Positions 48,682-57,467 of a stretch of 64,000 bases of DNA are shown piece after piece. Positions within the stretch are counted from its first letter, which is position 1. Every line of letters starts with the position of its first letter. This DNA comes from an uncultured Bacteroidota bacterium. Lineage in GTDB: Bacteria; Bacteroidota; Bacteroidia; Flavobacteriales; Flavobacteriaceae. Location of the stretch: contig CAJXTX010000003.1 of NCBI GenBank assembly GCA_913060705.1, positions 1 through 64,000 of the forward strand, given 5' to 3'. The notes below the pieces were generated by a model. The model saw only the letters and a list, made by a program, of their open reading frames with translations. It made no database searches and was not told where the DNA came from. The position numbers and the translations under genes were made by a program.

Positions 48682-49869
48682 ATGATACGTATTCACAGCA
48701 TGCCATTTGCCGTTTTGGGGCTGATCTTTCTCATTGGCTGCAGCCCATCGCACCCCTTAGAGGCTGTTTTTGAATCGGCTTCTCCTGAATTTCATGAAAT
48801 ACTAAACGATCCAAAGCACGAAGTTCAGATCCGTTACACCCAAATCACAAGAGACAGTTCAGGTCTTCCTCAATTTAGTACTACCAGTTACGGAGAAAAC
48901 AGTGACACCTATTTTTATCCGGCGAGCACCGCAAAGCTCCCCATAGCTGCATTAGCGCTTCAAAGAATCAACGAATTAAAAGCTCAAGGGGTAGCCATTG
49001 ATATGCACACCCCATTTAAAATATATACCGATCGGTTTAATACTCCCGTAGCTCTTCAAGACAGCACAAAAGCTGATAATCACCTGACCGTTGCGCACTT
49101 GATTAAAAAAATATTTCTAGTGAGCGACAATGACGCCTACAATTATCTGTTTGACTTTCTAGGAAAGGATTACATCAATGCTTCTCTGAAAGAAAAGGGT
49201 CTCAATCATACCGACATCCAGCACAAGTTTTTGTTTGGAGCAGACAACACCCACACCTGGGACTATGTGTTTTTAAAAAATGGAGATACAGTCTACAAAC
49301 AACCGTCTATCACTAGTGAACTTGAAGTACTCAATACGGCAACCATTGGGGTGATAAAAGGAGTGGGGTTTCAATCGAATGATAGCATTGTAAGAGAGCC
49401 CTTCGATTTTCGCCTGAAGAATAGAATCGCTCTAGAAGATCTAGAAGGCATCATGAAGCGATTGGTATTTCCGGAGGTGTTTTCTGAAAGCCAGCGCTTC
49501 AATCTGACCAAAGAAGATTATGCGTTCATGAAGTATTGGATGAGTCGAAACACCCTCGAAAGTGACGAACCTAACTACAACAACGACGAAGAATATTACG
49601 ACAGCTACGGAAAGTTTTTCATTTATGGCGATCGCAAAGGAGAGATGACCGATGCCATCCGAATACACAACAAGGTCGGATACGCCTACGGCACCCTCAC
49701 CGATGTCGCTTACATCACCGATCGCGAAAGTGGAGTCGAATTTCTTTTATCGGCAACGATTTTAGTCAACGAGAATCAAATTTTTAATGACAACCAGTAC
49801 GAATACGAAGAGAAGGGTATTCCGTTTCTAGCTGAATTAGGGCGTCTGGTATTAAGGGCCGCCCAGTAA
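48682..49869 (+). CDS. class A beta-lactamase-related serine hydrolase, lipoprotein
   Basis: PASTAKLPIAALAL (SxxK), VSDNDAYNYLFDFLG (SDN), HNKVGYAYG (KxG); lipobox LIGC. Confidence 0.82.
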   Translation: MIRIHSMPFAVLGLIFLIGCSPSHPLEAVFESASPEFHEILNDPKHEVQIRYTQITRDSSGLPQFSTTSYGENSDTYFYPASTAKLPIAALALQRINELKAQGVAIDMHTPFKIYTDRFNTPVALQDSTKADNHLTVAHLIKKIFLVSDNDAYNYLFDFLGKDYINASLKEKGLNHTDIQHKFLFGADNTHTWDYVFLKNGDTVYKQPSITSELEVLNTATIGVIKGVGFQSNDSIVREPFDFRLKNRIALEDLEGIMKRLVFPEVFSESQRFNLTKEDYAFMKYWMSRNTLESDEPNYNNDEEYYDSYGKFFIYGDRKGEMTDAIRIHNKVGYAYGTLTDVAYITDRESGVEFLLSATILVNENQIFNDNQYEYEEKGIPFLAELGRLVLRAAQ

Positions 49870-49874
49870 AAACC

Positions 49875-50432
49875 TTAATCTTTTTTGGCTGGATTCTTTT
49901 TCGGAGCAGCCCAAAGAAAATAGCCGCTTAATGAGAGTGCAAGTAGTCCAAGACCCACTAGGGTAGAGTAGATCATTTTTACGGTATCGGTCTGTTCTGC
50001 GTAAAACTCTACGATAGATCCGTCATGAATACGCTCTATAAAATGATCGCCGCGCTGGCGCACCGAAAGAATTTCTCCAGTAGATCCGGCCACCTGTAAT
50101 TCCGTGAAATGACGCTTAAACAGCACCTTAGCAATGCCTTTGTCGATCCGCACGTCAACCCGGTCGATAAGGGTGTCCAATTGCTGGGCCTTAGCATAGG
50201 CGATGGCGTTAGTATTGATCTGTTGAAGCGAAACCCATTCGTTCAAAGAAAGCACCTCAGCCTTTGCGGTGCTAGGCTTTAACCCTAAGACATCTTTGAG
50301 TCCGAGCAGCACTCCCGTGAGTGCCATTACAAAAAAGAACAGCAGTAGGCTGACCCCAATAGTCTTATGCCATTGCCGAAATGCGCGAATGCGCTTTGCT
50401 CTTTTTTTACGACGTTGAATCAATGGCGACAC
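49875..50432 (-). CDS. PepSY-associated TM helix protein
   Basis: RAFRQWHKTIGVSLLLFFFVMALTGVLLGLKD...EWVSLQQINTNAIAYAKAQ...LVGLGLLALSLSGYFLW; start uncertain (GTG 50432 or further upstream to 50480). Confidence 0.78.
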   Translation of the reverse strand: MSPLIQRRKKRAKRIRAFRQWHKTIGVSLLLFFFVMALTGVLLGLKDVLGLKPSTAKAEVLSLNEWVSLQQINTNAIAYAKAQQLDTLIDRVDVRIDKGIAKVLFKRHFTELQVAGSTGEILSVRQRGDHFIERIHDGSIVEFYAEQTDTVKMIYSTLVGLGLLALSLSGYFLWAAPKKNPAKKD

Positions 50433-50471
50433 GAGACAGAGATTGTTACTGATTGAAAAGTTGAAAAACGA

Positions 50472-50491
50472 AGCTAGCAAAAATTCTAGCT
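50472..50491. promoter_or_regulatory. inverted repeat AGCTAG-N8-CTAGCT, candidate operator
   Basis: Perfect 6-bp arms between divergent PepSY and metalloprotease genes. Confidence 0.3.
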
Positions 50492-50522
50492 ATATTCATG
50501 TGTTCAAATGACCAAAGATCGC

Positions 50523-52838
50523 ATGAGAAACACCTTCACCTTTGCCCTGATCGCATTCAGCTTTTTTGCCCAAGCGCAGAAAAAAACCATCGATTCATTA
50601 ACGATAGATTACACCGCTGATAAAGGAATACTCACCACTTACTTCAACCCAGAAAAAGGCAAGTTATTACTGGCCTTAAACGACAGTGTGCTTGAAAAGC
50701 CATTGTTAATGGTGACACGATATGTGAAACTTCCGGCCAATTACTCCGCGTATCGAAACGCCGGATCGAAGACAGCCGAAAGTGTCATCAGCTTTGAATT
50801 AAAAGAAGGTAAATTACTCTTGCGGCAGCTTTCTTATGTGAACCTCGCAGAGGATGCTGATCCCATCGCTCAGAGCGTCGTCCAAAACAATCTGCCACCC
50901 ATTCTAGCGGTGTTCGAAAAGATGAATAGTGAAGAAGGGTTTCATCTCGTCGATGTTTCGGATTTCTTCTCAAAAGACTCCCCTGGGTTTAATGCAGTAG
51001 GAGAAACCGAGAAGAAGAATTATAAGATAGGTTCTCTAGACAGTAAGCGCTCGTTTATCGACCGCGTAAAGAGCTTTCCGCGCAATACAGAAATCACACA
51101 TACCCTCACCTATCCGGCTGCAGCTGCTCCGCGTTCAAACCGAAGCGAAACGCTGAGTTTTCAGCTCAATCATTCGATCATCGCCTTACCCGAAAAACCG
51201 ATGAAATCGAGAACGGTTGATCATCGCGTAGGATGGTTTTCACTCGAAAAATACAACTACTCTTCTGAAGCGCTGAAGTCAGACAATTACCGCATAGCCT
51301 CTCGATGGAAGCTAGAGCCGAAAGACAAAGAAGCCTATGCACGAGGCGAACTGGTAGAACCCATTAAACCGATTGTCTTTTATCTCGACCCGGCGACGCC
51401 CATGAAATGGCGACCCTATTTCAAAAAGGGTATAGAAGATTGGCAAGGACCTTTTGAAAAGGCCGGATTTAAAAATGCCATAGTAGCAAAAGACCCTCCG
51501 ACAAAAGAAGAAGATCCTGATTTTAGTCCCGAGGACGTGCGTTATTCTGTCGTGCGCTATGTGGCCTCAACGACAAGAAACGCGACAGGACCAAGCGTTA
51601 AAGATCCGCGCAGCGGAGAAATCATCGAAAGCGATGTGATTTGGTATCACAATCATTTGCGCTCGTACCGCAATCGTTACCTCTTAGAAACCGGAGCTGC
51701 GAATGAGAAAGCGCGCACGCTGAATACGCCTGAAGAAGAGATTGGTGAAATGATGCGTCGTGTCATCGCTCATGAGGTTGGGCATGCATTAGGACTTCCT
51801 CACAATATGAAGGCCAGCTCGGCCTACCCGGTGGACTCATTGCGCTCAGGAAGTTTCACCCAGAAAATGGGAATCGCTGCGACCATCATGGACTATGCGC
51901 GCTACAATTATATCGCCCAACCCGGAGACGAAAATATTCGATTCGTTCGCCAAATGGGGCCTTACGACGATTATGCCATTGAGTGGGGCTACCGCTACTT
52001 CGAATCAGATGCAGCAGAAAAGAAATGGTTAAAAGACTTTGTAGACACCCACAGCCTAAATCCGATTTACCAATTTGGATCAAGAGGCAACGACCCCAAT
52101 GCACAGACCGAAAATATTGGAGATGACCCCGTTAAGGCCACGGCATATGGCCTGAGTAATCTCAAGATTGTTGCAGAGAACCTAGAAGAGTGGACCACCC
52201 AAGACGGTCAAACCTTTGACGATCTTCAAGAACTCTATATGGAGCTCATTGGTGTGTACCGCCGTTATATCTATCATGTGGTCGCTTTAATTGGAGGGGT
52301 AAACGAAACGCGGATCGTAAAGGGCCAAGAAGCTATTCCGTATTACAATGTTTCGGTTCAAAAACAGCGAGAAGCCCTTGCCTCTTTAGATCAAAATCTA
52401 TGGAAAACACAAAAATGGCTTTTAGAGCCAGAGCTGATTTCTAGGTTTGAGAATGAGGGACATCTTGATCTTATCGCAAACCTTCAAAAGGCTGCACTGT
52501 ACCGCATTCTGAATCAAAAGCGCCTGAATACCATGCTGTCAACCCAACTTACGCTAATGGGACAGGGCTTAGAGCCATCAGAGCTCATTGCTTCTTTGGC
52601 GTCTTCGATTGTCATCACTAAAGAACAACCCGACCTGCTAGAACGTCAACTTCAGATTGCTTTTATTGAGCGTTCAAAAGAGTTACTTGAAGATGATAAG
52701 ACCCATAGTGACATACGGGCAGCCCTAAACCAGACGAATCAAAACATTGAACGTTGGTTGCGGAAACAGAAAAACGCATCTTCTGAAACACTAAAAAATC
52801 ATTTCAGATTTGCGCATGCAATGCTTGAAGAAAAGTAG
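50523..52838 (+). CDS. zinc-dependent metalloprotease (DUF5117/DUF4953-type), secreted
   Basis: VIAHEVGHALGLPHNMKAS zinc motif HExxHxxGxxH; ESDVIWYHNHLRSYRNRYLLETGAA; signal MRNTFTFALIAFSFFAQAQ. Confidence 0.9.
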   Translation: MRNTFTFALIAFSFFAQAQKKTIDSLTIDYTADKGILTTYFNPEKGKLLLALNDSVLEKPLLMVTRYVKLPANYSAYRNAGSKTAESVISFELKEGKLLLRQLSYVNLAEDADPIAQSVVQNNLPPILAVFEKMNSEEGFHLVDVSDFFSKDSPGFNAVGETEKKNYKIGSLDSKRSFIDRVKSFPRNTEITHTLTYPAAAAPRSNRSETLSFQLNHSIIALPEKPMKSRTVDHRVGWFSLEKYNYSSEALKSDNYRIASRWKLEPKDKEAYARGELVEPIKPIVFYLDPATPMKWRPYFKKGIEDWQGPFEKAGFKNAIVAKDPPTKEEDPDFSPEDVRYSVVRYVASTTRNATGPSVKDPRSGEIIESDVIWYHNHLRSYRNRYLLETGAANEKARTLNTPEEEIGEMMRRVIAHEVGHALGLPHNMKASSAYPVDSLRSGSFTQKMGIAATIMDYARYNYIAQPGDENIRFVRQMGPYDDYAIEWGYRYFESDAAEKKWLKDFVDTHSLNPIYQFGSRGNDPNAQTENIGDDPVKATAYGLSNLKIVAENLEEWTTQDGQTFDDLQELYMELIGVYRRYIYHVVALIGGVNETRIVKGQEAIPYYNVSVQKQREALASLDQNLWKTQKWLLEPELISRFENEGHLDLIANLQKAALYRILNQKRLNTMLSTQLTLMGQGLEPSELIASLASSIVITKEQPDLLERQLQIAFIERSKELLEDDKTHSDIRAALNQTNQNIERWLRKQKNASSETLKNHFRFAHAMLEEK

Positions 52839-52839
52839 A

Positions 52840-53286
52840 TTACTTCTTGGCCTGTTTGTACCAAGTCTGAGTACGTCCTAAAAGAGAAATTCCGAGATAG
52901 CCTCGCACGTTTAGCGTGGTCGGATCTTCTAAAGTTAGGGTGCAAGAATACTGCTTTCCGTTTGCGGGATCCAATATCTTTCCATCTGTCCAGGCTTCAC
53001 CGTCCCACTCAAGTCCTTCGATGATAGTCAACCCTTCGATGGGCTGATTCTTTTTAGCTCCCTTGCACTCAACACACAGCTTGCCTTGATCCTCTTCAAG
53101 CAGCAGTCTTGAGATTTGTCCGTACAGTTTTCCATTCTCAACATAAATGGTAATCTCTGACTTGCGCTGATTGGTGACATCGTCAACCGAAACCCAATTT
53201 CCTTCAAAATCACTTTTTGATACGCTTTGTGCTCCAAGGGGTAGCGCACAGAGCAGCGTAAGTGCAACAATAACAATTCTCTTCAT
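52840..53286 (-). CDS. DUF2147 domain-containing protein, secreted
   Basis: GNWVSVDDVTNQRKSEITIYVENGKLYGQI...GKILDPANGKQYSCTLTLEDPTTLNVRGYLGISLLGRTQTWYK. Confidence 0.9.
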   Translation of the reverse strand: MKRIVIVALTLLCALPLGAQSVSKSDFEGNWVSVDDVTNQRKSEITIYVENGKLYGQISRLLLEEDQGKLCVECKGAKKNQPIEGLTIIEGLEWDGEAWTDGKILDPANGKQYSCTLTLEDPTTLNVRGYLGISLLGRTQTWYKQAKK

Positions 53287-53293
53287 ATCTCTT

Positions 53294-53971
53294 TTATTTC
53301 AGCAGTTGATTTAAAGTATTCATCACAATGGGCTCCATCACCTTGTATCCTTCTTCATTCGGATGGACCGGATCGTAGCCCCACTCTGGTTTCAACCCCT
53401 TCTTATCGTCTACCATCGGGCTGTAATAATCGACATAAGGCACCTGATAGTGCTCGGCCATTTCTCGAAGCATGCGATTGAGCTCTATAACGCTCTCTGT
53501 TGGCGTGATCCGTTGTCTCCACGGGAATGAATTTGCGGGTAAAACCGAGCACAGCACAGGAGTGATCTCATTGGCGAGAGACAGCTGAACCATACTTTCG
53601 AGATTCTTTGCAATATCTTCTAATGAAATCGGTCCAGTGTTCTCAGCAATGTCATTGATTCCGGCAAGGATAACGACCGCCTTAGGATTGAGATCAATCA
53701 CGTCTTGCCTGAATCTTAGCAACATTTGAGGAGTGGTTTGTCCGCCAATCCCTCGGTTGATGAAGTGATTGCGACTGAAAAATTCGGGGCGCATTGAAAT
53801 CCATCCTTGAGTAATTGAATTGCCCATAAATACCACCGAAGTCTGGTCGGTTAGCTGCATGAGCGAGTCATTTTTAGCCTTGAAATATTCCATTGCAGGC
53901 CAGTCTTGAGCCTGAAGGGGTCCGGCAGCGAAAAAAAGCGCTAAAAACGCTAGAGTTATCGTCTTATTCAT
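53294..53971 (-). CDS. SGNH/GDSL hydrolase family protein, secreted
   Basis: VVFMGNSITQGW, FINRGIGGQTTPQMLLRF, VVILAGINDIAENTG, YDPVHPNEEGY blocks I, II, III, V. Confidence 0.93.
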   Translation of the reverse strand: MNKTITLAFLALFFAAGPLQAQDWPAMEYFKAKNDSLMQLTDQTSVVFMGNSITQGWISMRPEFFSRNHFINRGIGGQTTPQMLLRFRQDVIDLNPKAVVILAGINDIAENTGPISLEDIAKNLESMVQLSLANEITPVLCSVLPANSFPWRQRITPTESVIELNRMLREMAEHYQVPYVDYYSPMVDDKKGLKPEWGYDPVHPNEEGYKVMEPIVMNTLNQLLK

Positions 53972-54734
53972 ACATATTGGTTTGATCAAGCTCACATAAA
54001 TCGCATATAAGCTCTGAAATTTTATCGGTCACATCTTCGACATAACGTTGGCCCTTTTCAGCAGTAGATCGACGCGGATCCCCTATACCTGTATCGGCAC
54101 TCACTGCAGACCATTTACGCTCTGCCCAAGCCCATCGTTCTCGAATGGCCTTGACCTTGTGCTTGCGCTCAGCACCGTCTCCGGCTTCTTCAAGCGGCAA
54201 TACTAAATCAGGATGAAGGTGCATCATGATAGAGGTCTCCATTTCGTCGGCATGGTCACCCTCCTTTTCAAAGTAAAGACGCTTGTCGAGCATTTGAAAC
54301 CAACTGCAGGTGACTAACATCATCTCCGGAAAAAGCAGTCCAAGCTCTCGCAACATGGTCTTAAAATCGTTTCCACCGTGGCTGTTAAAGACGAGAAGTT
54401 TCTTGACTCCTTGACGATCTAAAACGGTAATCAGGTCTTTTAAGATGGCCAACTGAGTGCTCGGGTTGAGATTCATGTCGAGGTAAATATCACTCTGACC
54501 GGTATTGACTCCGTAAGGCATGGTAGGTAAGACCACAAAATTGGCCCCTTTGGTGAGCGCTTTTTCTCCGGCTATTCGCAATAAACCATCTGCCTCGTAC
54601 ACATCGGTTCCGTAGGGCAAGTGATAATTATGAGCTTCTACGGCACCCCAACCTAAGATAGCGAGCTCAAAACGGTGCGTTTTGAGCCGCTTCCAGTTAC
54701 TCTCTTTCAGATCAAATAGAGAAGCGTTGGTCAT
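53964..54734 (-). CDS. creatininase family protein
   Basis: LAILGWGAVEAHNYHLPYGTDVYEADGL, VLPTMPYGVN, LLVFNSHGGNDFK, DHADEMETSIMMHLHPDLV. Confidence 0.92.
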   Translation of the reverse strand: MTNASLFDLKESNWKRLKTHRFELAILGWGAVEAHNYHLPYGTDVYEADGLLRIAGEKALTKGANFVVLPTMPYGVNTGQSDIYLDMNLNPSTQLAILKDLITVLDRQGVKKLLVFNSHGGNDFKTMLRELGLLFPEMMLVTCSWFQMLDKRLYFEKEGDHADEMETSIMMHLHPDLVLPLEEAGDGAERKHKVKAIRERWAWAERKWSAVSADTGIGDPRRSTAEKGQRYVEDVTDKISELICDLCELDQTNMYE

Positions 54735-54737
54735 CGA

Positions 54738-56084
54738 TTAGAAACTTCGGTAATCGCCACTCAAATACTGGTTGGCCTCTTCTTCTTCAAAAGCCGAAGC
54801 CTGCTTATTGTAGTGGAGGGTTTTACCCGGGAACCTTCCTGCAATGACTCCTAATAGAATGGTCTCTGTAAGTCTCGCAGAATAATCAAATGGTGCAGAA
54901 GTTTCTGCTGTTCCGAGACAAGCGTCTATGAATTGATGGTAGTGTTTAGGGGATTCAGCCGCGTAATCGCGCACGGGTTCTCCCATAATACCATCAGTAT
55001 CGTAGTCTGCTATGGTATACTCTGCATAGGACCCATCAACAATCAGTTTAGGAAGTTGCTGAAAGTGAGGTAACAACAAGCGTTGACCGTTCTCACCGAT
55101 GAACATAGCACCTTGATCAGGCAATGCATCTCCATTAGGCAATACCAATTCGTCGGTAATCACTGGACCCTCAACGCCATCAAACCATACCCACTCAAAT
55201 TCAGGAGTCGTATAGGCAGTACCCTCGAAGGTATAGTGAACCTCGTTACGCTCGGGATAACCGTATCCGTTTGACTCACGGCAATAGGTAGTGATGGTAT
55301 CCGGAACATCGATATCTAACGCATTGTACGGGGTATCAAAAATGTGAACACCCATATCGCCAAGTGTTGCACAGCCGTAATCCATTAGTTTTCTCCAGTT
55401 CATCGGATGGTAGTAACCGTCTTTGTAGGGACGCTCTGATGAGGTTCCTAACCACAAGTTCCAATCCAATCGTTCAGGGACAGCATCTGCTCCTTCTGGA
55501 ACGGGGCCGTCGTATCCCCAATTCTTATTCGACCAGGCGATGACTTTGCTCACCTTTCCGATGATCCCTTTGCGAATCAATAAGGTGGCAAGTTTGTAAT
55601 CGTAGAAAGAGTGTACTTGAATTCCCATCTGTGTAATGAGGCCTTTCTCGTTTGCAACGCGGCGCATTTCACGCGATTCAGACACATAGTGTGTCAAAGG
55701 TTTCTGACAATACACAGGCTTATCGTATTCCATGGCCAACAAAGAGGCCGGAGCATGGGTGTGATCAGGTGTTGAAACCACGACAGCGTCAACCTGGTCA
55801 GCAAACTGTTCCATCATGGTTCTGTAATCGGCAAACACCTGTGCATCTGGAAAGAGCGCATGTGCGGCCTTTAAGTGTTCGCTGTCTACGTCGCATAAGG
55901 CGGCAACCTTTACCTGCGGATGCGAGGCAATAGCCTCAAGATCAGCCATCCCCATATTTCCGACGCCAACATGAGCCGTTCGAATCATTTTTGGTGCAGA
56001 AGAACCGCACGACCAAATCGATAACGGTAGAGCTGTGGCTCCTGCCGCTAGCGTCATCGTTTTTAAAAATTCTCTTTTTTTCAT
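54738..56084 (-). CDS. Gfo/Idh/MocA family oxidoreductase with Tat/lipo-type export signal
   Basis: MKKREFLKTMTLAAGATALPLSIWSCGSS; IRTAHVGVGNMGMADLEAI; YDKPVYCQKPLTHYVSESREM. Confidence 0.92.
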   Translation of the reverse strand: MKKREFLKTMTLAAGATALPLSIWSCGSSAPKMIRTAHVGVGNMGMADLEAIASHPQVKVAALCDVDSEHLKAAHALFPDAQVFADYRTMMEQFADQVDAVVVSTPDHTHAPASLLAMEYDKPVYCQKPLTHYVSESREMRRVANEKGLITQMGIQVHSFYDYKLATLLIRKGIIGKVSKVIAWSNKNWGYDGPVPEGADAVPERLDWNLWLGTSSERPYKDGYYHPMNWRKLMDYGCATLGDMGVHIFDTPYNALDIDVPDTITTYCRESNGYGYPERNEVHYTFEGTAYTTPEFEWVWFDGVEGPVITDELVLPNGDALPDQGAMFIGENGQRLLLPHFQQLPKLIVDGSYAEYTIADYDTDGIMGEPVRDYAAESPKHYHQFIDACLGTAETSAPFDYSARLTETILLGVIAGRFPGKTLHYNKQASAFEEEEANQYLSGDYRSF

Positions 56085-56086
56085 CG

Positions 56087-56866
56087 TTATAATTCTTTGA
56101 TTTTGATATTTCTAAACCAGAGTGAGCTGCCGTGATCTTGAAGCCCAATAAACCCTTTTTTGAACTTGCCGTAATCCGGAGCTAATCCCCATTTTCCGTT
56201 CGATTTTTTCGCATTCCAGTCTTCAGACCAAGGAACAAAACTCAGCAACAACTCTCCATTTAACCAATGCTCAACACGTTCAGGAGTAAAGACGATTTTT
56301 GACGAATTCCACTCTCCTGCTGGGTTCAGGTGCTTCTTTTCAGGGTCTGGAGTATACATCGCATAATCGGCCCCTGTGGATTGCAAGGGCTGTAATTTTT
56401 CAGGGTTTTCAGTTACTCCGATGCTGCGGTTGTACCCTTCAATATCATGAAAGTCGGTATAGTGAAGATCATCGATCAATTGGTATTCAGGAGACACTTC
56501 AGGAATTCCCGAATAGCCTTCTTGTACGTGGTAGAAGATTCCACTGTTTCCTCCAGGAGGGATCTTCCATTCGAGATAGAGTTCAAAATTCTCAAATTCT
56601 TTCGCCGCATAAATCAGATCGCGACTGCCTTTGTAGTCGTAATCCTCTTCTTTCACCATTTCAGTGCTAAAGGTGAGCTCTCCGTCGACAATCCCCCATC
56701 CCGGAGGCAAGCGATCGCCGTTGTAGGCACGCCATCCGTCAAGACTAGATCCGTCAAAAAGGGTGATCCACTCTGAAGTCGCTTCGGCCTCATTACTTTT
56801 TTCTGCAGCAGGTCCGCACGAGAGCAAGAGCAGGGTGGCACATCCGAATGCTAAAATGTTTCTCAT
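56087..56866 (-). CDS. DUF1080 (3-keto-disaccharide hydrolase) protein, lipoprotein
   Basis: LLLLSCGPA; LFDGSSLDGWRAYNGDRLPPGWGIVDGEL; LYLEWKIPPGGNSGIFYHVQEG; GFIGLQDHGSSLWFRNIKIKEL. Confidence 0.92.
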   Translation of the reverse strand: MRNILAFGCATLLLLSCGPAAEKSNEAEATSEWITLFDGSSLDGWRAYNGDRLPPGWGIVDGELTFSTEMVKEEDYDYKGSRDLIYAAKEFENFELYLEWKIPPGGNSGIFYHVQEGYSGIPEVSPEYQLIDDLHYTDFHDIEGYNRSIGVTENPEKLQPLQSTGADYAMYTPDPEKKHLNPAGEWNSSKIVFTPERVEHWLNGELLLSFVPWSEDWNAKKSNGKWGLAPDYGKFKKGFIGLQDHGSSLWFRNIKIKEL

Positions 56867-56869
56867 AGT

Positions 56870-57457
56870 TTAAAGTTCAGTGAGTTGAATATTACGCCAT
56901 TTTACTTTGATACCGCCTCCGTCGTGAATTTGAAGGGCGATACCACCTTTTCCATCGCCTATCTTTTCATCAGTCAGGCTAACCATCTCATGTCCGTTTA
57001 AAAAGGTGGTAACTGTATCTCCATTGCAGATAATACGCATGTGATTCCACTCTCCCATCTTGAGGTAGGCGTCCTTTTCTTTTTCTGGCTTAATAAGCCA
57101 CCCCCGTCCGTACGACTCGTAAATTCCACCGGTGTCGTGATCTGGCGGAGCTACCTCAACTTGCCATCCGCTTACAACAGTACCTTCAACCGTTGATCTG
57201 AAAAAGACACCGCTGTTACCGTCTGCCTCTTGTAAAAACTCTAACTCGAGCACAAAATCATCGTAATAGGCGTCGGTAGAGAGATAGCCATAGGCCTTGT
57301 CTGGCCCACTTTCGCAAACTAAAAGTCCGTCTTCTACATACCATTTCTCGGTGCCGTTAATGGTCCATCCGTCGAGGTTTTTACCGTTGAACAATGAGAC
57401 TTGGGCCGACATTCCGACCGTCGCACAGGCCAATAAACTGAGTAAAAGGTGTTTCAT
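56870..57457 (-). CDS. DUF1080 protein, secreted
   Basis: VSLFNGKNLDGWTINGTEKWYVEDGLL; LELEFLQEADGNSGVFFRS; GGIALQIHDGGGIKVKWRNIQLTEL. Confidence 0.92.
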   Translation of the reverse strand: MKHLLLSLLACATVGMSAQVSLFNGKNLDGWTINGTEKWYVEDGLLVCESGPDKAYGYLSTDAYYDDFVLELEFLQEADGNSGVFFRSTVEGTVVSGWQVEVAPPDHDTGGIYESYGRGWLIKPEKEKDAYLKMGEWNHMRIICNGDTVTTFLNGHEMVSLTDEKIGDGKGGIALQIHDGGGIKVKWRNIQLTEL

Positions 57458-57467
57458 TGAAATTGAG

